DNA of 64,000 nt. Source: CAVVGZ01 sp963747965. Its GTDB lineage: Bacteria; Chloroflexota; Anaerolineae; Anaerolineales; Anaerolineaceae. The notes under the pieces are model-generated. The model ran no database searches, was not told the DNA's origin, and saw nothing but the letters and a program-made list of their open reading frames with translations. This document shows positions 18,249 to 27,588 of this stretch, one piece after another. The translations under genes were made by a program, and so were the position numbers. The DNA is taken from contig CAVVGZ010000004.1 in the NCBI GenBank assembly GCA_963747965.1, positions 186,001 through 250,000 on the forward strand, given 5' to 3'. Numbering within the stretch: position 1 is the first letter of the stretch; every line of letters starts with the position of its first letter.

Positions 18249-18277
18249 ATTATATGCGAACGGTAGGCTAACCGCAA
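18249..18277 (-). promoter_or_regulatory. Strong promoter abutting GT2 start (leaderless)
   Basis: On the minus strand TTGCGG (18272-18277), a 17-nt spacer and TATAAT (18249-18254), followed by 7 nt and the ATG at 18241. With initiation 7-8 nt after the -10, the transcript should begin at or next to the start codon. Confidence 0.65.
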
Positions 18278-18328
18278 GCGCAGCGCTTATTCCTGGCATT
18301 CGCTGTTATTCTTACAGTGGTCTCTTTC

Positions 18329-18337
18329 TGGTATACT
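18329..18337 (+). promoter_or_regulatory. Extended -10 promoter of DUF3090 gene
   Basis: TGGTATACT, an extended -10 element (TGnTATACT), 25 nt before the ATG at 18363; AAGGAGA lies between as ribosome site. The -35 is weak. It is back-to-back with the GT2 promoter about 50 nt away. Confidence 0.5.
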
Positions 18338-18362
18338 TTTGATTTAAGGAGAAAAATGGAAA

Positions 18363-18890
18363 ATGGCAGAAAATAAGATTGACCTGGATCCTGTTTCACA
18401 TATCACTATTGATGCGATTGGAAAACCTGGCAAACGTATTTTTTATATCCAGGCTCAGCAGGACTTTCAGGTGATCACCTTACTGGTTGAAAAAGTCCAG
18501 ATCCAAACCCTGGCCATTGGGATTGAGGAATTTCTTAAAGAGATCCACCAGCGCTTTGAAGAACTTCCCGGGACCATCGGCGATTATGACGAAGAAAAAA
18601 TGCATATACAACCTCCGGTTGATCCCCTTTTCAGAGTCAGCGAATTCGGCCTGGCATATGATTCATCCCGGGATGCTGTTATCCTGGTTGCAAGGGAGTC
18701 TTCAATAGGTGAGCAAAATGAGGAGAATGGAGGGGTAGTTCAATTCTGGTGCACCCGTTCCCAGGTGCATGCATTGGGAAGGTGGGGTCTAGAAATATCA
18801 ACCAGGGGCAGGCCATTATGCCCCCAGTGCCGTGAACCCATGGATCCTGAAGGACATTTTTGCCCAAAGAAAAACGGGCATAAACCATAG
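18363..18890 (+). CDS. DUF3090 family protein
   Basis: A 175-residue member of DUF3090, a family I know from Actinobacteria and Chloroflexota, normally encoded next to an SCO1664-family protein as here. It contains RIFYIQAQQDFQVITLLVEKVQ at residues about 25-46 and ends in CPQCREPMDPEGHFCPKKNGH, which has three Cys and could bind zinc. Its biochemical function is unknown. The frameshifted SCO1664 gene follows by about 20 nt on the same strand. Confidence 0.9.
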   Translation: MAENKIDLDPVSHITIDAIGKPGKRIFYIQAQQDFQVITLLVEKVQIQTLAIGIEEFLKEIHQRFEELPGTIGDYDEEKMHIQPPVDPLFRVSEFGLAYDSSRDAVILVARESSIGEQNEENGGVVQFWCTRSQVHALGRWGLEISTRGRPLCPQCREPMDPEGHFCPKKNGHKP

Positions 18891-18911
18891 GCCAATTTCT
18901 TAAATTAAGAG

Positions 18912-19644
18912 ATGATGATTGAATTGGATAATCAAACCATTGTCCAAGCCCTGCAGGTTGGAAATATAAAACTGCAGGGACAGTTTGTTAATAGCTCAAA
19001 CGTACACCTTCCTGGGAAATTTAGAATATCAATCTGCAATTATTCCTGTTGTTTATAAACCAATCCGCGGCGAAAGGCCGTTATGGGATTTTCCAACCGG
19101 GACACTGGCTAAACGGGAAGTGGCAGCCTATCTTGTGAGCGAAGCCTTGCATTGGGACCTGGTTCCGCCTACTGTTTTTAGATCTGTTGCCAGCTTTGGG
19201 GAGGGTTCAGTCCAGCAGTATATTGATCACAATGCGGAGGATCACTATTTTAATTTTTCGCAGGACGAGCGTCAGCGTTTAAGAAAAGTCGTCCTATTCG
19301 ACGCATTAATAAACAATGCTGACCGAAAAGCCAGTCATATCTTTCACGGAGATGACAATCACATCTGGCTTATTGACCACGGCATTTGTTTCCATTGTGA
19401 TGATAAACTCAGAACTGTTGTCTGGGATTTCATCGGAGAATCTGTCCCCCAGGAGGATCTATTTACATTGCAAAGTCTCCTGGAAGGGAAGGAACTGCAT
19501 CCAATGATATTTGAAAAGCTGCTGGCATATTTATCACCTGATGAGATTAATGCGCTTACCAAACGGGCAATTCACCTCGTGAATACCGGTCATTTTCCAA
19601 CACCAAGTGAAGAGTACCGGCCTTATCCATGGCCTCCGGTGTGA
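18912..19644 (+). pseudogene. SCO1664-family protein gene, interrupted by a single-base frameshift
   Basis: From ATG at 18912/18915 the frame gives IVQALQVGNIKLQGQFVNSSN, the usual N-terminus of the family, then goes out of register. One frame over, TYTFLGNLEYQ, then VVYKPIRGERPLWDFPTGTL and the rest continue to 19644. Skipping one G at 19002 restores NSSN-YTFLGNL and gives a protein of about 243 residues of normal family length. The fold is kinase-like (VYKP, REVAAYLVSEAL, DHGICFH). Either the base is an assembly error or the gene is broken; nothing else in it is damaged. Confidence 0.85.
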
Positions 19645-19692
19645 TTCAACCCTGTTATCAAGAAACCGTCTATTAGAAAAGAAAGTTCGAAC

Positions 19693-20730
19693 ATGCAGGA
19701 AATAAAACTCATATTGATCGGATTTGGAAATGTTGGGCAGGCCTTTCTAAGGTTGCTTCTGGATAAACAACAATACCTTCAGGAAAAGTATGGTTACCAA
19801 TTTCTGGTGACCGGAATAGCTACCGGCCGGCATGGTTTTGCTGTAGATTCCCGTGGAATTAACATGGACCGGATTCTGCAAATTATGGAGAATCATGAGT
19901 CAATTTCAACCCTGAACCCTGCCGATGCAGTGAATTCATCCCATCAATTATTGGAAACCATCCAGGCAGATTTTGTTTTTGAGAACACACCGGTGAATCA
20001 TATTGACGGCCAACCAGCAATTGATCACATTACGCAAGCCCTTCAAAAAGGCATGCATGTAATAACCGCCAACAAAGGGCCGGTTGCTTATGCCCACGCC
20101 CAGCTGACTCAACTTGCATATCAGCACAAGGTTCATTTTTTATTTGAATCAACCGTGATGGATGGCGCCCCCATTTTTTCTTTATTCCGCAGTGCCCTTC
20201 CAGGTATCAAATTGCAAGGATTTTCTGGCATCCTGAATTCTTGCACAAATCTCCTGATTGAACGCATGGAAAACGGGGAAAGCCTTGAGGAAGCCACAGA
20301 ATTCGCCCGCTCCATCGGAATTGTGGAAACCGATCCCTCCGCAGATATCGATGGCCTGGATGCTGCCATAAAGGTTTCCATCCTTTGCCAGGTATTATTA
20401 AATTTACCCATCCTCCCCGGTGATATTTCACGGCAGGGTATCCGTGACATCAGCCTCGAAGATATTAAATCCGCCAGGAATGAGGGGAAAAAGTGGAAGC
20501 TGATATGCAAAGCTGGGAAACAGGGAGAAATATTCCATGCCAGCGTAACTCCAGAAAAAGTATCCCCTGTTTCTCCCATGTTCAGCGTCTCGGGAACCAG
20601 CAGTGCCATCAATTTCCAGACGGATGTCCTTCCGGGTTTAGGAGTGATTGAAACCAATCCCGGACCCCAAACCACTGCATATGGTTTACTGGCTGACCTT
20701 TTGTATGCGCTCAATAATCCTATCAGGTAA
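19693..20730 (+). CDS. hom: Homoserine dehydrogenase (no ACT domain)
   Basis: A 345-residue enzyme converting aspartate semialdehyde to homoserine. Seen: nucleotide-binding LIGFGNVGQAFLRLL at residues about 6-20, TANKGPVAYAHAQL, FESTVMDGAPIFSL, and the catalytic DPSADIDGLDAAIKVSIL block with Asp and Lys. The C-terminal ACT regulatory domain of longer homologues is missing, so threonine feedback through ACT is not expected. It is followed 52 nt later by folK; the mix of threonine/methionine and folate genes may reflect one-carbon metabolism or mere proximity. Confidence 0.94.
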   Translation: MQEIKLILIGFGNVGQAFLRLLLDKQQYLQEKYGYQFLVTGIATGRHGFAVDSRGINMDRILQIMENHESISTLNPADAVNSSHQLLETIQADFVFENTPVNHIDGQPAIDHITQALQKGMHVITANKGPVAYAHAQLTQLAYQHKVHFLFESTVMDGAPIFSLFRSALPGIKLQGFSGILNSCTNLLIERMENGESLEEATEFARSIGIVETDPSADIDGLDAAIKVSILCQVLLNLPILPGDISRQGIRDISLEDIKSARNEGKKWKLICKAGKQGEIFHASVTPEKVSPVSPMFSVSGTSSAINFQTDVLPGLGVIETNPGPQTTAYGLLADLLYALNNPIR

Positions 20731-20782
20731 TAATTAGCCTGCTGGATTATCATTTGATGATCTGACAGTTCAGGAGGCAAAC

Positions 20783-21289
20783 ATGGACGAAATGCCCCAT
20801 CATTGCTATCTTTCGTTAGGGTCCAATCTCGGCGACCGGTTGGCGTATTTCGTTCAGGCGAAAAAACATCTTGAACCAGCTGTCCATATCGCCGTTGAAT
20901 CCAGCATCTATGAGACCGATCCATGGGGATATCTCGAGCAGCCAAAATTTCTTAATCAGGTTATTCGGGTAACAACCAGGTTAAATCCGCATGAACTGCT
21001 CATGGTCAACAAGGAAATCGAAAGAATGATGGGGCGGCAAAAGATCATCCTTTACGGACCCCGCATCATCGACCTGGACATCCTCTTTTATGACGATGAG
21101 GTTATTTGCCTGCCTGACCTTACCATACCTCACCCTGCCATGGCAGACCGTGCTTTCATCCTTGTTCCGCTGGCTGAAATTGCTCCGGATTTTTGTCACC
21201 CCATCCTGAAAAAAACCGTATCGGAAATGTTATCGATGCTGGATCAAGGCAGTGTAAAAAAATATCAAGAAATAACCGGGGTGGAATGA
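20783..21289 (+). CDS. folK: 6-hydroxymethyl-dihydropterin pyrophosphokinase
   Basis: A 168-residue HPPK with YLSLGSNLGDR at the N-terminus, YETDPWGYLEQPKFLNQV and the metal/ATP motif GPRIIDLDILFY. It transfers pyrophosphate from ATP to the pterin, the step before FolP. GGAGG precedes the ATG. folP starts 1 nt after its stop, so the pair is an operon. Confidence 0.96.
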   Translation: MDEMPHHCYLSLGSNLGDRLAYFVQAKKHLEPAVHIAVESSIYETDPWGYLEQPKFLNQVIRVTTRLNPHELLMVNKEIERMMGRQKIILYGPRIIDLDILFYDDEVICLPDLTIPHPAMADRAFILVPLAEIAPDFCHPILKKTVSEMLSMLDQGSVKKYQEITGVE

Positions 21290-21290
21290 T

Positions 21291-22157
21291 ATGCCGGATA
21301 ATCCCTTCCCGTTGAAATGGGGTTCAAAAACCTATGTAATGGGCATCCTTAATATCACAGCCGACAGCTTCTCTGGCGATGGGCTTATTAAAAATGGATA
21401 CTCGGAAGATAGGATCAGAGATCAAGCCAGATCATTTATCAAGGCCGGGGTGGATATCCTCGATATTGGCGGTGAAAGTACCCGTCCTGGCGCTGAAACA
21501 ATCAACGAAGACATAGAAATGGAACGAGTTCTGCCGGTAATCCGGGATATCCGCAAGGATAACCCGGATATCATCCTTTCGATTGATACCTATAAATCTA
21601 AAGTCGCAAGGGAAGCAGTTGCCACAGGTGCAAATTGGATCAATGATGTCTGGGGACTAAAAGGGGATTCTCTCATGGCATCAACTGCTGCAGAATTGAA
21701 CGTGCCAATTATCCTGATGCATAACCGCAGCAAGCCTGCCGATGTCCAACTCCAAAAACATTTAGGGGGCAGGTATATTGGGGTTGAGTACACCAATTTA
21801 ATGGATGATATAAAAACCGAACTCATGGATAGTGTTTCAATAGGATTGAAAGCCGGGATTGAGAGAAAAAAAATTATACTGGATCCGGGAATTGGTTTCG
21901 GAAAAACGGTTGAGCAAAACCTGGAGATAATAAACCGGCTGGAAGAAATTCGAGCCCTTGGGTTTCCCGTCTTACTGGGCACTTCAAGGAAATCCTTTAT
22001 CGGTTATACCTTGAACCTTCCACCAGAAGCCAGGCTGGAAGGCACTGCTGCAACTGTAGCAATAGGAATCTCTAAAGGGGCTGATATTATACGTGTACAT
22101 GATGTTCAAGCAATGGTGCGGGTTGCGCAAATGTCAGATGCAATTGTCAGGCGATAG
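21291..22157 (+). CDS. folP: Dihydropteroate synthase
   Basis: A 288-residue DHPS joining pterin pyrophosphate with p-aminobenzoate. Seen in order: GILNITADSFSGDG, DIGGESTRPGAE, SIDTYKSKVAREA, ILDPGIGFGKT and LLGTSRKSFIG. No insertion or truncation. It is next to folK (1 nt apart). The membrane glycosyltransferase gene follows after about 30 nt. Confidence 0.97.
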   Translation: MPDNPFPLKWGSKTYVMGILNITADSFSGDGLIKNGYSEDRIRDQARSFIKAGVDILDIGGESTRPGAETINEDIEMERVLPVIRDIRKDNPDIILSIDTYKSKVAREAVATGANWINDVWGLKGDSLMASTAAELNVPIILMHNRSKPADVQLQKHLGGRYIGVEYTNLMDDIKTELMDSVSIGLKAGIERKKIILDPGIGFGKTVEQNLEIINRLEEIRALGFPVLLGTSRKSFIGYTLNLPPEARLEGTAATVAIGISKGADIIRVHDVQAMVRVAQMSDAIVRR

Positions 22158-22186
22158 TACCTAACTTTTTGTTACAAGGTGAATTT

Positions 22187-23848
22187 GTGGATACCGGGAA
22201 AAACAATTTTCTTACTCGAATTTATTTCTGGATATATAAACATCACCTCGGTCTCGTGGTTCTATTCATCCTTTGCTTCTTGATAAGCGGAATAATTACG
22301 CTGCAAAATTTTGGCATATCCTGGGATGAAGGCCTTGGAGATTTCTTCTTTGGTGAAAGATATTACTATTTTTTCAAATCCCTGGATACAAAGTATCTGG
22401 ATTTTTCATCTAATCCATCAGAATTGAGTAAGCTGGCTTTACCCCTTTTTGAATCGCCCCATACCTCAAGTCCACAACATTTCCCTGCTCTTTCTAATAC
22501 TCTCAATGCATTTTCCATGCATCTTTTTGCATACCGCCTGGGTTGGATGGACCCGGTAGATGCATTCCACCTATACCCGGTTTTGCTTTCTGCCGTTTTT
22601 CTTTTTGTACTTTATGTTTTCTTTCAAAGACGCACAGGAAAACTTGCGGCATTTATGGCAATTTTATTCCTGGCCAGTTTTCCACGCTTCTGGGGAGATA
22701 TGCAATTCAACCCGAAGGATGTCCCGGTTACCATTTTTATTGGATTTGTCATTATGGGTTATCTCTCCTGGTACGAAAATCCAAACCTTAAAAAGGCACT
22801 GCTTGTTGGATTTCTTTTTGGGAGCGCTTTGGGAATCAAGGCAAATGCTGTTTTTACGCCCTTGATCTGCATGTTCGGAATTTGGCCCTGGTCGATAAAG
22901 GATAAATTCTGGAAAACCGACCTGGAACATCTGAAAAAATATATCCCGCATTACCTGCTAATGGGATTCAGTACACTGGCAATTTACTTTATTTCCTGGC
23001 CGTACTTATACGAAAATCCGCAACGTGTCTTGCTGCATATACAATACATAGCTTCACAGGGAGGCCGTACTGGCATCTATGAGTGGAGCCTCTCTCCCCT
23101 TCTACAAGTCATTGCTACAATGCCTGAAGTGATGCTAATATTCCTATTAATCGGTTTGTACTTCATCATTCGTCAGCTCCTAAAAAAAGACCGGCCGGTA
23201 TTGCGCCTCTTGCTTGTCTGGCTGATCATTCCGATTTTGCGGATTTCCCTTCCTGGAATGCTGAACTTCAATGGGATACGCCATTATTTAGAGTTCCTTC
23301 CTGCTGCCGCCTTGATTTGTGGATTCGGCGTTTCCAGGCTGATTAAATCCCTATCTGGCAATTCAAATGAAAAAAGACTGCTTCTATCCTTTACGGTTGT
23401 TATTACCCTGGCACTGAATATTTATTGGATTGGTATGCGCTATTACCCTTACCAATATATTTATTACAATTCTTTGGTCAATGGATTATCCGGAGCGGAA
23501 AAAGTATTTGGTATCGATGAAGCTACCGATTACTGGTCGGTCAGCTACCGGCAGGGAATGAACTGGCTAAGCAACAACACCACAGGAGATATCAACCTGT
23601 ATGTGCCGTACTGCGATTGGCTGGTTAGTCTGCCACGCCATATCTGGCTGCGTCCTGGCATTAAAATAATTGATGAAGAAGAGGCAGTCAAATTATTAAA
23701 GGAAAAACAACCCTTTTATGTTTTCTTGGTGAATGAACCTCCGTACTCAAGAAAAATCGCAAAATATGCTGCGGAAAATGTTAAGCCGATACATCAAATA
23801 ATGGTTGATAAAGTCCCAATATTATTTATTTACAAGGTAACCGGGTAA
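22187..23848 (+). CDS. Multi-pass membrane glycosyltransferase (GT39/ArnT-like), copy 1
   Basis: A membrane protein of about 553 residues with roughly 10-12 hydrophobic helices. The first periplasmic loop has ISWDEGLGDFFFGERY with the acidic pair typical of GT-C enzymes that use polyprenyl-phosphate sugars. I chose GTG at 22187 because AAGGTGA lies just upstream; TTG at 22169 is the alternative. The next gene is a tandem paralogue over the whole length (shared MDPVDAFHL, FLASFPRFWGDM, KANAVFTP, EATDYW.VSYRQG). It probably glycosylates a lipid or protein outside the cytoplasmic membrane. Confidence 0.83.
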   Translation: MDTGKNNFLTRIYFWIYKHHLGLVVLFILCFLISGIITLQNFGISWDEGLGDFFFGERYYYFFKSLDTKYLDFSSNPSELSKLALPLFESPHTSSPQHFPALSNTLNAFSMHLFAYRLGWMDPVDAFHLYPVLLSAVFLFVLYVFFQRRTGKLAAFMAILFLASFPRFWGDMQFNPKDVPVTIFIGFVIMGYLSWYENPNLKKALLVGFLFGSALGIKANAVFTPLICMFGIWPWSIKDKFWKTDLEHLKKYIPHYLLMGFSTLAIYFISWPYLYENPQRVLLHIQYIASQGGRTGIYEWSLSPLLQVIATMPEVMLIFLLIGLYFIIRQLLKKDRPVLRLLLVWLIIPILRISLPGMLNFNGIRHYLEFLPAAALICGFGVSRLIKSLSGNSNEKRLLLSFTVVITLALNIYWIGMRYYPYQYIYYNSLVNGLSGAEKVFGIDEATDYWSVSYRQGMNWLSNNTTGDINLYVPYCDWLVSLPRHIWLRPGIKIIDEEEAVKLLKEKQPFYVFLVNEPPYSRKIAKYAAENVKPIHQIMVDKVPILFIYKVTG

Positions 23849-23901
23849 TTAGCGAACAAAGTTCTTTGATATTATTTCTCCCATAAAACACCAGATTCTA
23901 T

Positions 23902-25563
23902 GTGCTTCAAATGAAACAAATAAATCGCATCCATATTAGTGGCAAAATCTCCAATATTTTTGTTGGAATTTTTGTAATATTGTTTTTTTGTCTTGGTGTT
24001 TCCACCCTGAGGATCTACGGTATTTCCTGGGATGAGGGATTGGGCAATTTCTTTTTTGGCGAACGCTACCTGTTCTACCTGACCACATTTCAGGACAAAT
24101 ATCTGGACTTCAATGCCGATCTTTCCCGCTTGAAAGACTTGCCCCTTGACCTCTATCAATCCCCATTCCGTGTGTACCCCTATGAATTTCCACCTTTTGC
24201 AGATATCTTATCTTCTGCCAGTATGCATCTTTTCAGTTATACACTGGATTGGATGGATCCGGTGGACGCCTTCCACCTTTTTTCGGTAGCGATCACTTCA
24301 ATATTTCTCTATACCCTCTATGCATTCTTCTCAAAGCGCACAGGTAGATTATCCGCTCTTTTTGCTGTTCTTTTCCTGGCCTCATTTCCCCGATTTTGGG
24401 GAGATATGCATTTCAACCCCAAGGATATCCCTGTTACTGTCTTCATTGGCTTTGTGATCATGGCATACCTTTCCTGGTATGAACGCCCAAAAATCACCCA
24501 AGCCCTCCTTACCGGTTTACTCTTTGGATGTGCGGTTGCAATTAAAGCGAACGCCGTCTTTACACCCATTATTCTTTTACTTGGTATCTGGCCCTGGAAT
24601 CTTAAAAGTGAGACCTGGAAATCCAACCTGAATCACTTATTCAGGTTCCTCCACCATTATGCCGTAATGGGGTTGACTGCTATTTCCGTCTATTTCCTGT
24701 CCTGGCCGTATCTTTATGCCGACCCAATGCGGGTGCTTGACCATGTGCGTTACATTACAACCCAGGGTGGACGAACCGGAAACTCCGGTTGGAATTGGAC
24801 GCCGCTGCTGCAGGTGATCACAACCATGCCGGAGGTGATGCTTATATTCCTGCTTGCCGGCTTATTCTTCATCATCCATCAACTCCTGCAAAAAGACCAG
24901 CCAGTTTTAAGGTTATGGCTGGCATGGTTGATTGTGCCCATCATCCGAATTTCACTTCCCGGCATGATCAATTTCGGGGGTATTCGCCATTTCCTGGAGT
25001 TCATACCGGCAGCTGCTCTTATTGCCGGTTATGGTGCAGCAAGTTTGGTAGACATCCTCTCCAAAGGTGTGCCTGTTAGGAAACTTTTGCTCGCCACTGG
25101 TGCAGCTTTATTGATATTCGCCAATATTACCTGGATCACAATCCGCTTTCATCCTTACCAGTATATTTATTACAACAGTCTGATCGGCGGCTTACCCGGC
25201 GCTGCCGAACGTTTTGGCATTTCTGAAGCTACTGATTACTGGGCTGTAAGCTATCGCCAGGGCTTAAATTGGCTTAACAACCACACAATGGGAAAAATCA
25301 ATCTGTATGTCCCCATCGCCGATTGGCTGGTCCGGCTTCCCCAGAAAACCTGGCTGCGCCCTGGCATCGAGATTATCGACCAGGCTCAGGCCGGTGACAT
25401 GCTGGAGCAGCAGCAGCCATTTTATGTTATGATCGTGAACAATCCCTATTTTTACGATGAAATTGCAGAATTTGCCGTGGAAAAAATGAAGCCGGCCTAC
25501 CAAATTACCGTAGATGGATCCCCCATCCTCAATATATACCAGATGAAACCTGCAGGTAATTGA
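23902..25563 (+). CDS. Multi-pass membrane glycosyltransferase (GT39/ArnT-like), copy 2
   Basis: A 553-residue protein collinear with the preceding gene. The motif ISWDEGLGNFFFGERY is in the first loop and about ten membrane helices follow. The C-terminal third, after the helices (GISEATDYWAVSYRQGLNWL onward), is soluble and conserved in both copies. Tandem duplication with clear divergence suggests different acceptors or sugars. The downstream glycosyltransferase begins 2 nt after its stop. Confidence 0.85.
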   Translation: MLQMKQINRIHISGKISNIFVGIFVILFFCLGVSTLRIYGISWDEGLGNFFFGERYLFYLTTFQDKYLDFNADLSRLKDLPLDLYQSPFRVYPYEFPPFADILSSASMHLFSYTLDWMDPVDAFHLFSVAITSIFLYTLYAFFSKRTGRLSALFAVLFLASFPRFWGDMHFNPKDIPVTVFIGFVIMAYLSWYERPKITQALLTGLLFGCAVAIKANAVFTPIILLLGIWPWNLKSETWKSNLNHLFRFLHHYAVMGLTAISVYFLSWPYLYADPMRVLDHVRYITTQGGRTGNSGWNWTPLLQVITTMPEVMLIFLLAGLFFIIHQLLQKDQPVLRLWLAWLIVPIIRISLPGMINFGGIRHFLEFIPAAALIAGYGAASLVDILSKGVPVRKLLLATGAALLIFANITWITIRFHPYQYIYYNSLIGGLPGAAERFGISEATDYWAVSYRQGLNWLNNHTMGKINLYVPIADWLVRLPQKTWLRPGIEIIDQAQAGDMLEQQQPFYVMIVNNPYFYDEIAEFAVEKMKPAYQITVDGSPILNIYQMKPAGN

Positions 25564-25565
25564 AC

Positions 25566-27269
25566 ATGGTCACCGTAGTCATTTTCTGGCTCTATACAAC
25601 CAGCATTATTTGGCTGTATGGGTGGTTCACCATCAGGCTGATCCAGCAGCTTACATCGAACACGTGGGAAAAACCGGCCGATTTTACAATGCAGTGGATG
25701 GTTGGCCTTGGTGTTGTGACTTCCCTGGCCAACTACCTTTCATTGATCATGAACCTCAGTTCGGAAGCCAATGCCCTGATCCTGGCAGGCGCCGCCTGTA
25801 TACTGGGTTGGATGCTCTATAATAAGGAATTTCCCCGCCCGGCCCTACCTGAAAAACTACCTTTACTCGCAATAATTTTGCTGGCAGTGATCACTCTAAC
25901 CATCCTGGAAAAAGCTACCCATCCGGTTGCCAATTCTGATAGCGGGTTGTACCATGCCCAGGCAATCCGCTGGATGGAAACTTATAAGATCGTTCCCGGG
26001 TTGGGTTCTCTGCATACTCGTTTTGCATTTAATTCTGCATGGTTAACGCTCAATGCCATTTTTAGCTTTTCTTTCCTCGGTTTGCGTTCCCTCCACCTGG
26101 TGAGCAGTCTTATTTTCTTAATTTTTCAGGTCTACCTGTTCCAGGGAATACTCGGCATCTTAAAAAGGGATTTTCGGCTCAGTTATATACTAAAAGTATG
26201 CATGATACCGATTTCGTTTTATGTAATCATTTCACAGATATCCTCTCCCGGTACTGATCTGCCCTCTGCCATCCTGCTCTGGTATACCCTTCTGGAATGT
26301 GTGACTCTGTCCGAAGACGGCCCGCCGATTCCGATTTCTAACCTTATCTTCCTGTCACTGATAGCGATTTTTGCCGTGACAATAAAACTCTCGGTTTTCC
26401 CACTGCTGTTGGTGGCCGGTTATGCCATGTACCGCCTGGTGCAGTCCCGGGATTGGAAATTATTAGCAAGCCTGGTTGCCCTGGGCACATTTATTATTGC
26501 TCCATGGATGATTAGAAATGTATACCTTTCCGGATACCTTTTCTATCCTTACAAGGAGATTGATCTTCTCAATCCGGACTGGAAAATCCCTGCAGAGCGT
26601 GTGCAGGAAGATATTGATGCCATCCGTGCCTGGGAACTAATCCCGGGCCAGGATACCGCCACTACCCTGGCTATGACGTTTGGTGAGTGGCTTCCGTTAT
26701 GGATTGCCCGTCATACTCCGAACCAGCTGGCTGTCCTGCTGGTGATTGTGATTTTCCCCATTATTACATTATTCTTAAGTTTTTGGAAAAATGAAATCGG
26801 AGGATTAATCAGGGGGCACCTAAAAAGGCAATGGCTGTCGTACCTGACCGCTTTTTCGGGTGTGTTTTTCTGGTTCAGTTCCGCACCTAAATACCGGTAT
26901 GGGTATGGTTTTCTCATGATCGCTTTTCTGCTCGCCTTGTCCCCGTTGTTTGTATTAACCAGGGGTTTTCTCGAGAAGCAGTCCGCCAGACTCCCGGCAG
27001 CAGCAGTCGCAGTGTTGATTGCATTCCAGCTGATGATACTCGGCCAATCCTTCCAAAGAGAGACTTTTATCAGCCGGCTGCTTCTCCCCCCGGATTACAT
27101 AACCCTGTCCACCGCTCCATGCAGGATCCAGGGATATTCCTTATGGTGCGCCGAGTGGTATGACGAATGCTGGTACGAGCCATTCCCGTGCATTCCCAAG
27201 GTAGATCCCCGGGTGGAAATGAGGTCCGGCTCTTTAGAGGATGGTTTCAGGTATAAATCCAACCAGTAA
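25566..27269 (+). CDS. Multi-pass membrane glycosyltransferase-like protein
   Basis: About 567 residues with 10-12 hydrophobic helices, GT-C in type (ANSDSGLYHAQAIRWMETY with an Asp in the first long loop). It is not a close copy of the two preceding genes. The C-terminal tail is rich in Trp and Cys (SLWCAEWYDECWYEPFPCIP), possibly a disulphide-linked external domain. ATG at 25566 is preferred to TTG at 25560. It ends a three-gene run of membrane glycosyltransferases that probably builds or decorates one cell-surface glycan. Confidence 0.78.
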   Translation: MVTVVIFWLYTTSIIWLYGWFTIRLIQQLTSNTWEKPADFTMQWMVGLGVVTSLANYLSLIMNLSSEANALILAGAACILGWMLYNKEFPRPALPEKLPLLAIILLAVITLTILEKATHPVANSDSGLYHAQAIRWMETYKIVPGLGSLHTRFAFNSAWLTLNAIFSFSFLGLRSLHLVSSLIFLIFQVYLFQGILGILKRDFRLSYILKVCMIPISFYVIISQISSPGTDLPSAILLWYTLLECVTLSEDGPPIPISNLIFLSLIAIFAVTIKLSVFPLLLVAGYAMYRLVQSRDWKLLASLVALGTFIIAPWMIRNVYLSGYLFYPYKEIDLLNPDWKIPAERVQEDIDAIRAWELIPGQDTATTLAMTFGEWLPLWIARHTPNQLAVLLVIVIFPIITLFLSFWKNEIGGLIRGHLKRQWLSYLTAFSGVFFWFSSAPKYRYGYGFLMIAFLLALSPLFVLTRGFLEKQSARLPAAAVAVLIAFQLMILGQSFQRETFISRLLLPPDYITLSTAPCRIQGYSLWCAEWYDECWYEPFPCIPKVDPRVEMRSGSLEDGFRYKSNQ

Positions 27270-27297
27270 ATCATCGGGTTCAAAGGACCATGGTGTG

Positions 27298-27588
27298 TTA
27301 TTCCCGCAGGCGTAGAGACCGGGCATACATGGCGATTATTTCATCCAGAATATCCCGGTCAACCAAGGGGGATTCATAACGGATCACATCGATTGTGTTC
27401 CTTATTGAATTCAAAAAATCATCATTTAAACCGGCATCAGCGCTTATCTCCAGCAGTCTGCCGGCAGCATCCACCAATCGCAATGGTCCATAGGACTTGG
27501 GTTCATCAAATAAGCCATGAGCGCTGGTTAATAAAAACCCCAGCAGATCAATGATCTTTCCCCTGAGCAGTTCCTTTTCATCCGTCAT
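27298..27588 (-). CDS. DUF6092-like small protein
   Basis: A 96-residue, mostly helical, soluble protein. The block LLTSAHGLFDEPKSYGPLRL followed by VDAAGRLLEI matches my memory of the DUF6092 family. Its function is unknown. Its ATG overlaps the stop of the nitroreductase gene by 4 nt, so the two are co-translated and may be functionally linked. Confidence 0.7.
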   Translation of the reverse strand: MTDEKELLRGKIIDLLGFLLTSAHGLFDEPKSYGPLRLVDAAGRLLEISADAGLNDDFLNSIRNTIDVIRYESPLVDRDILDEIIAMYARSLRLRE

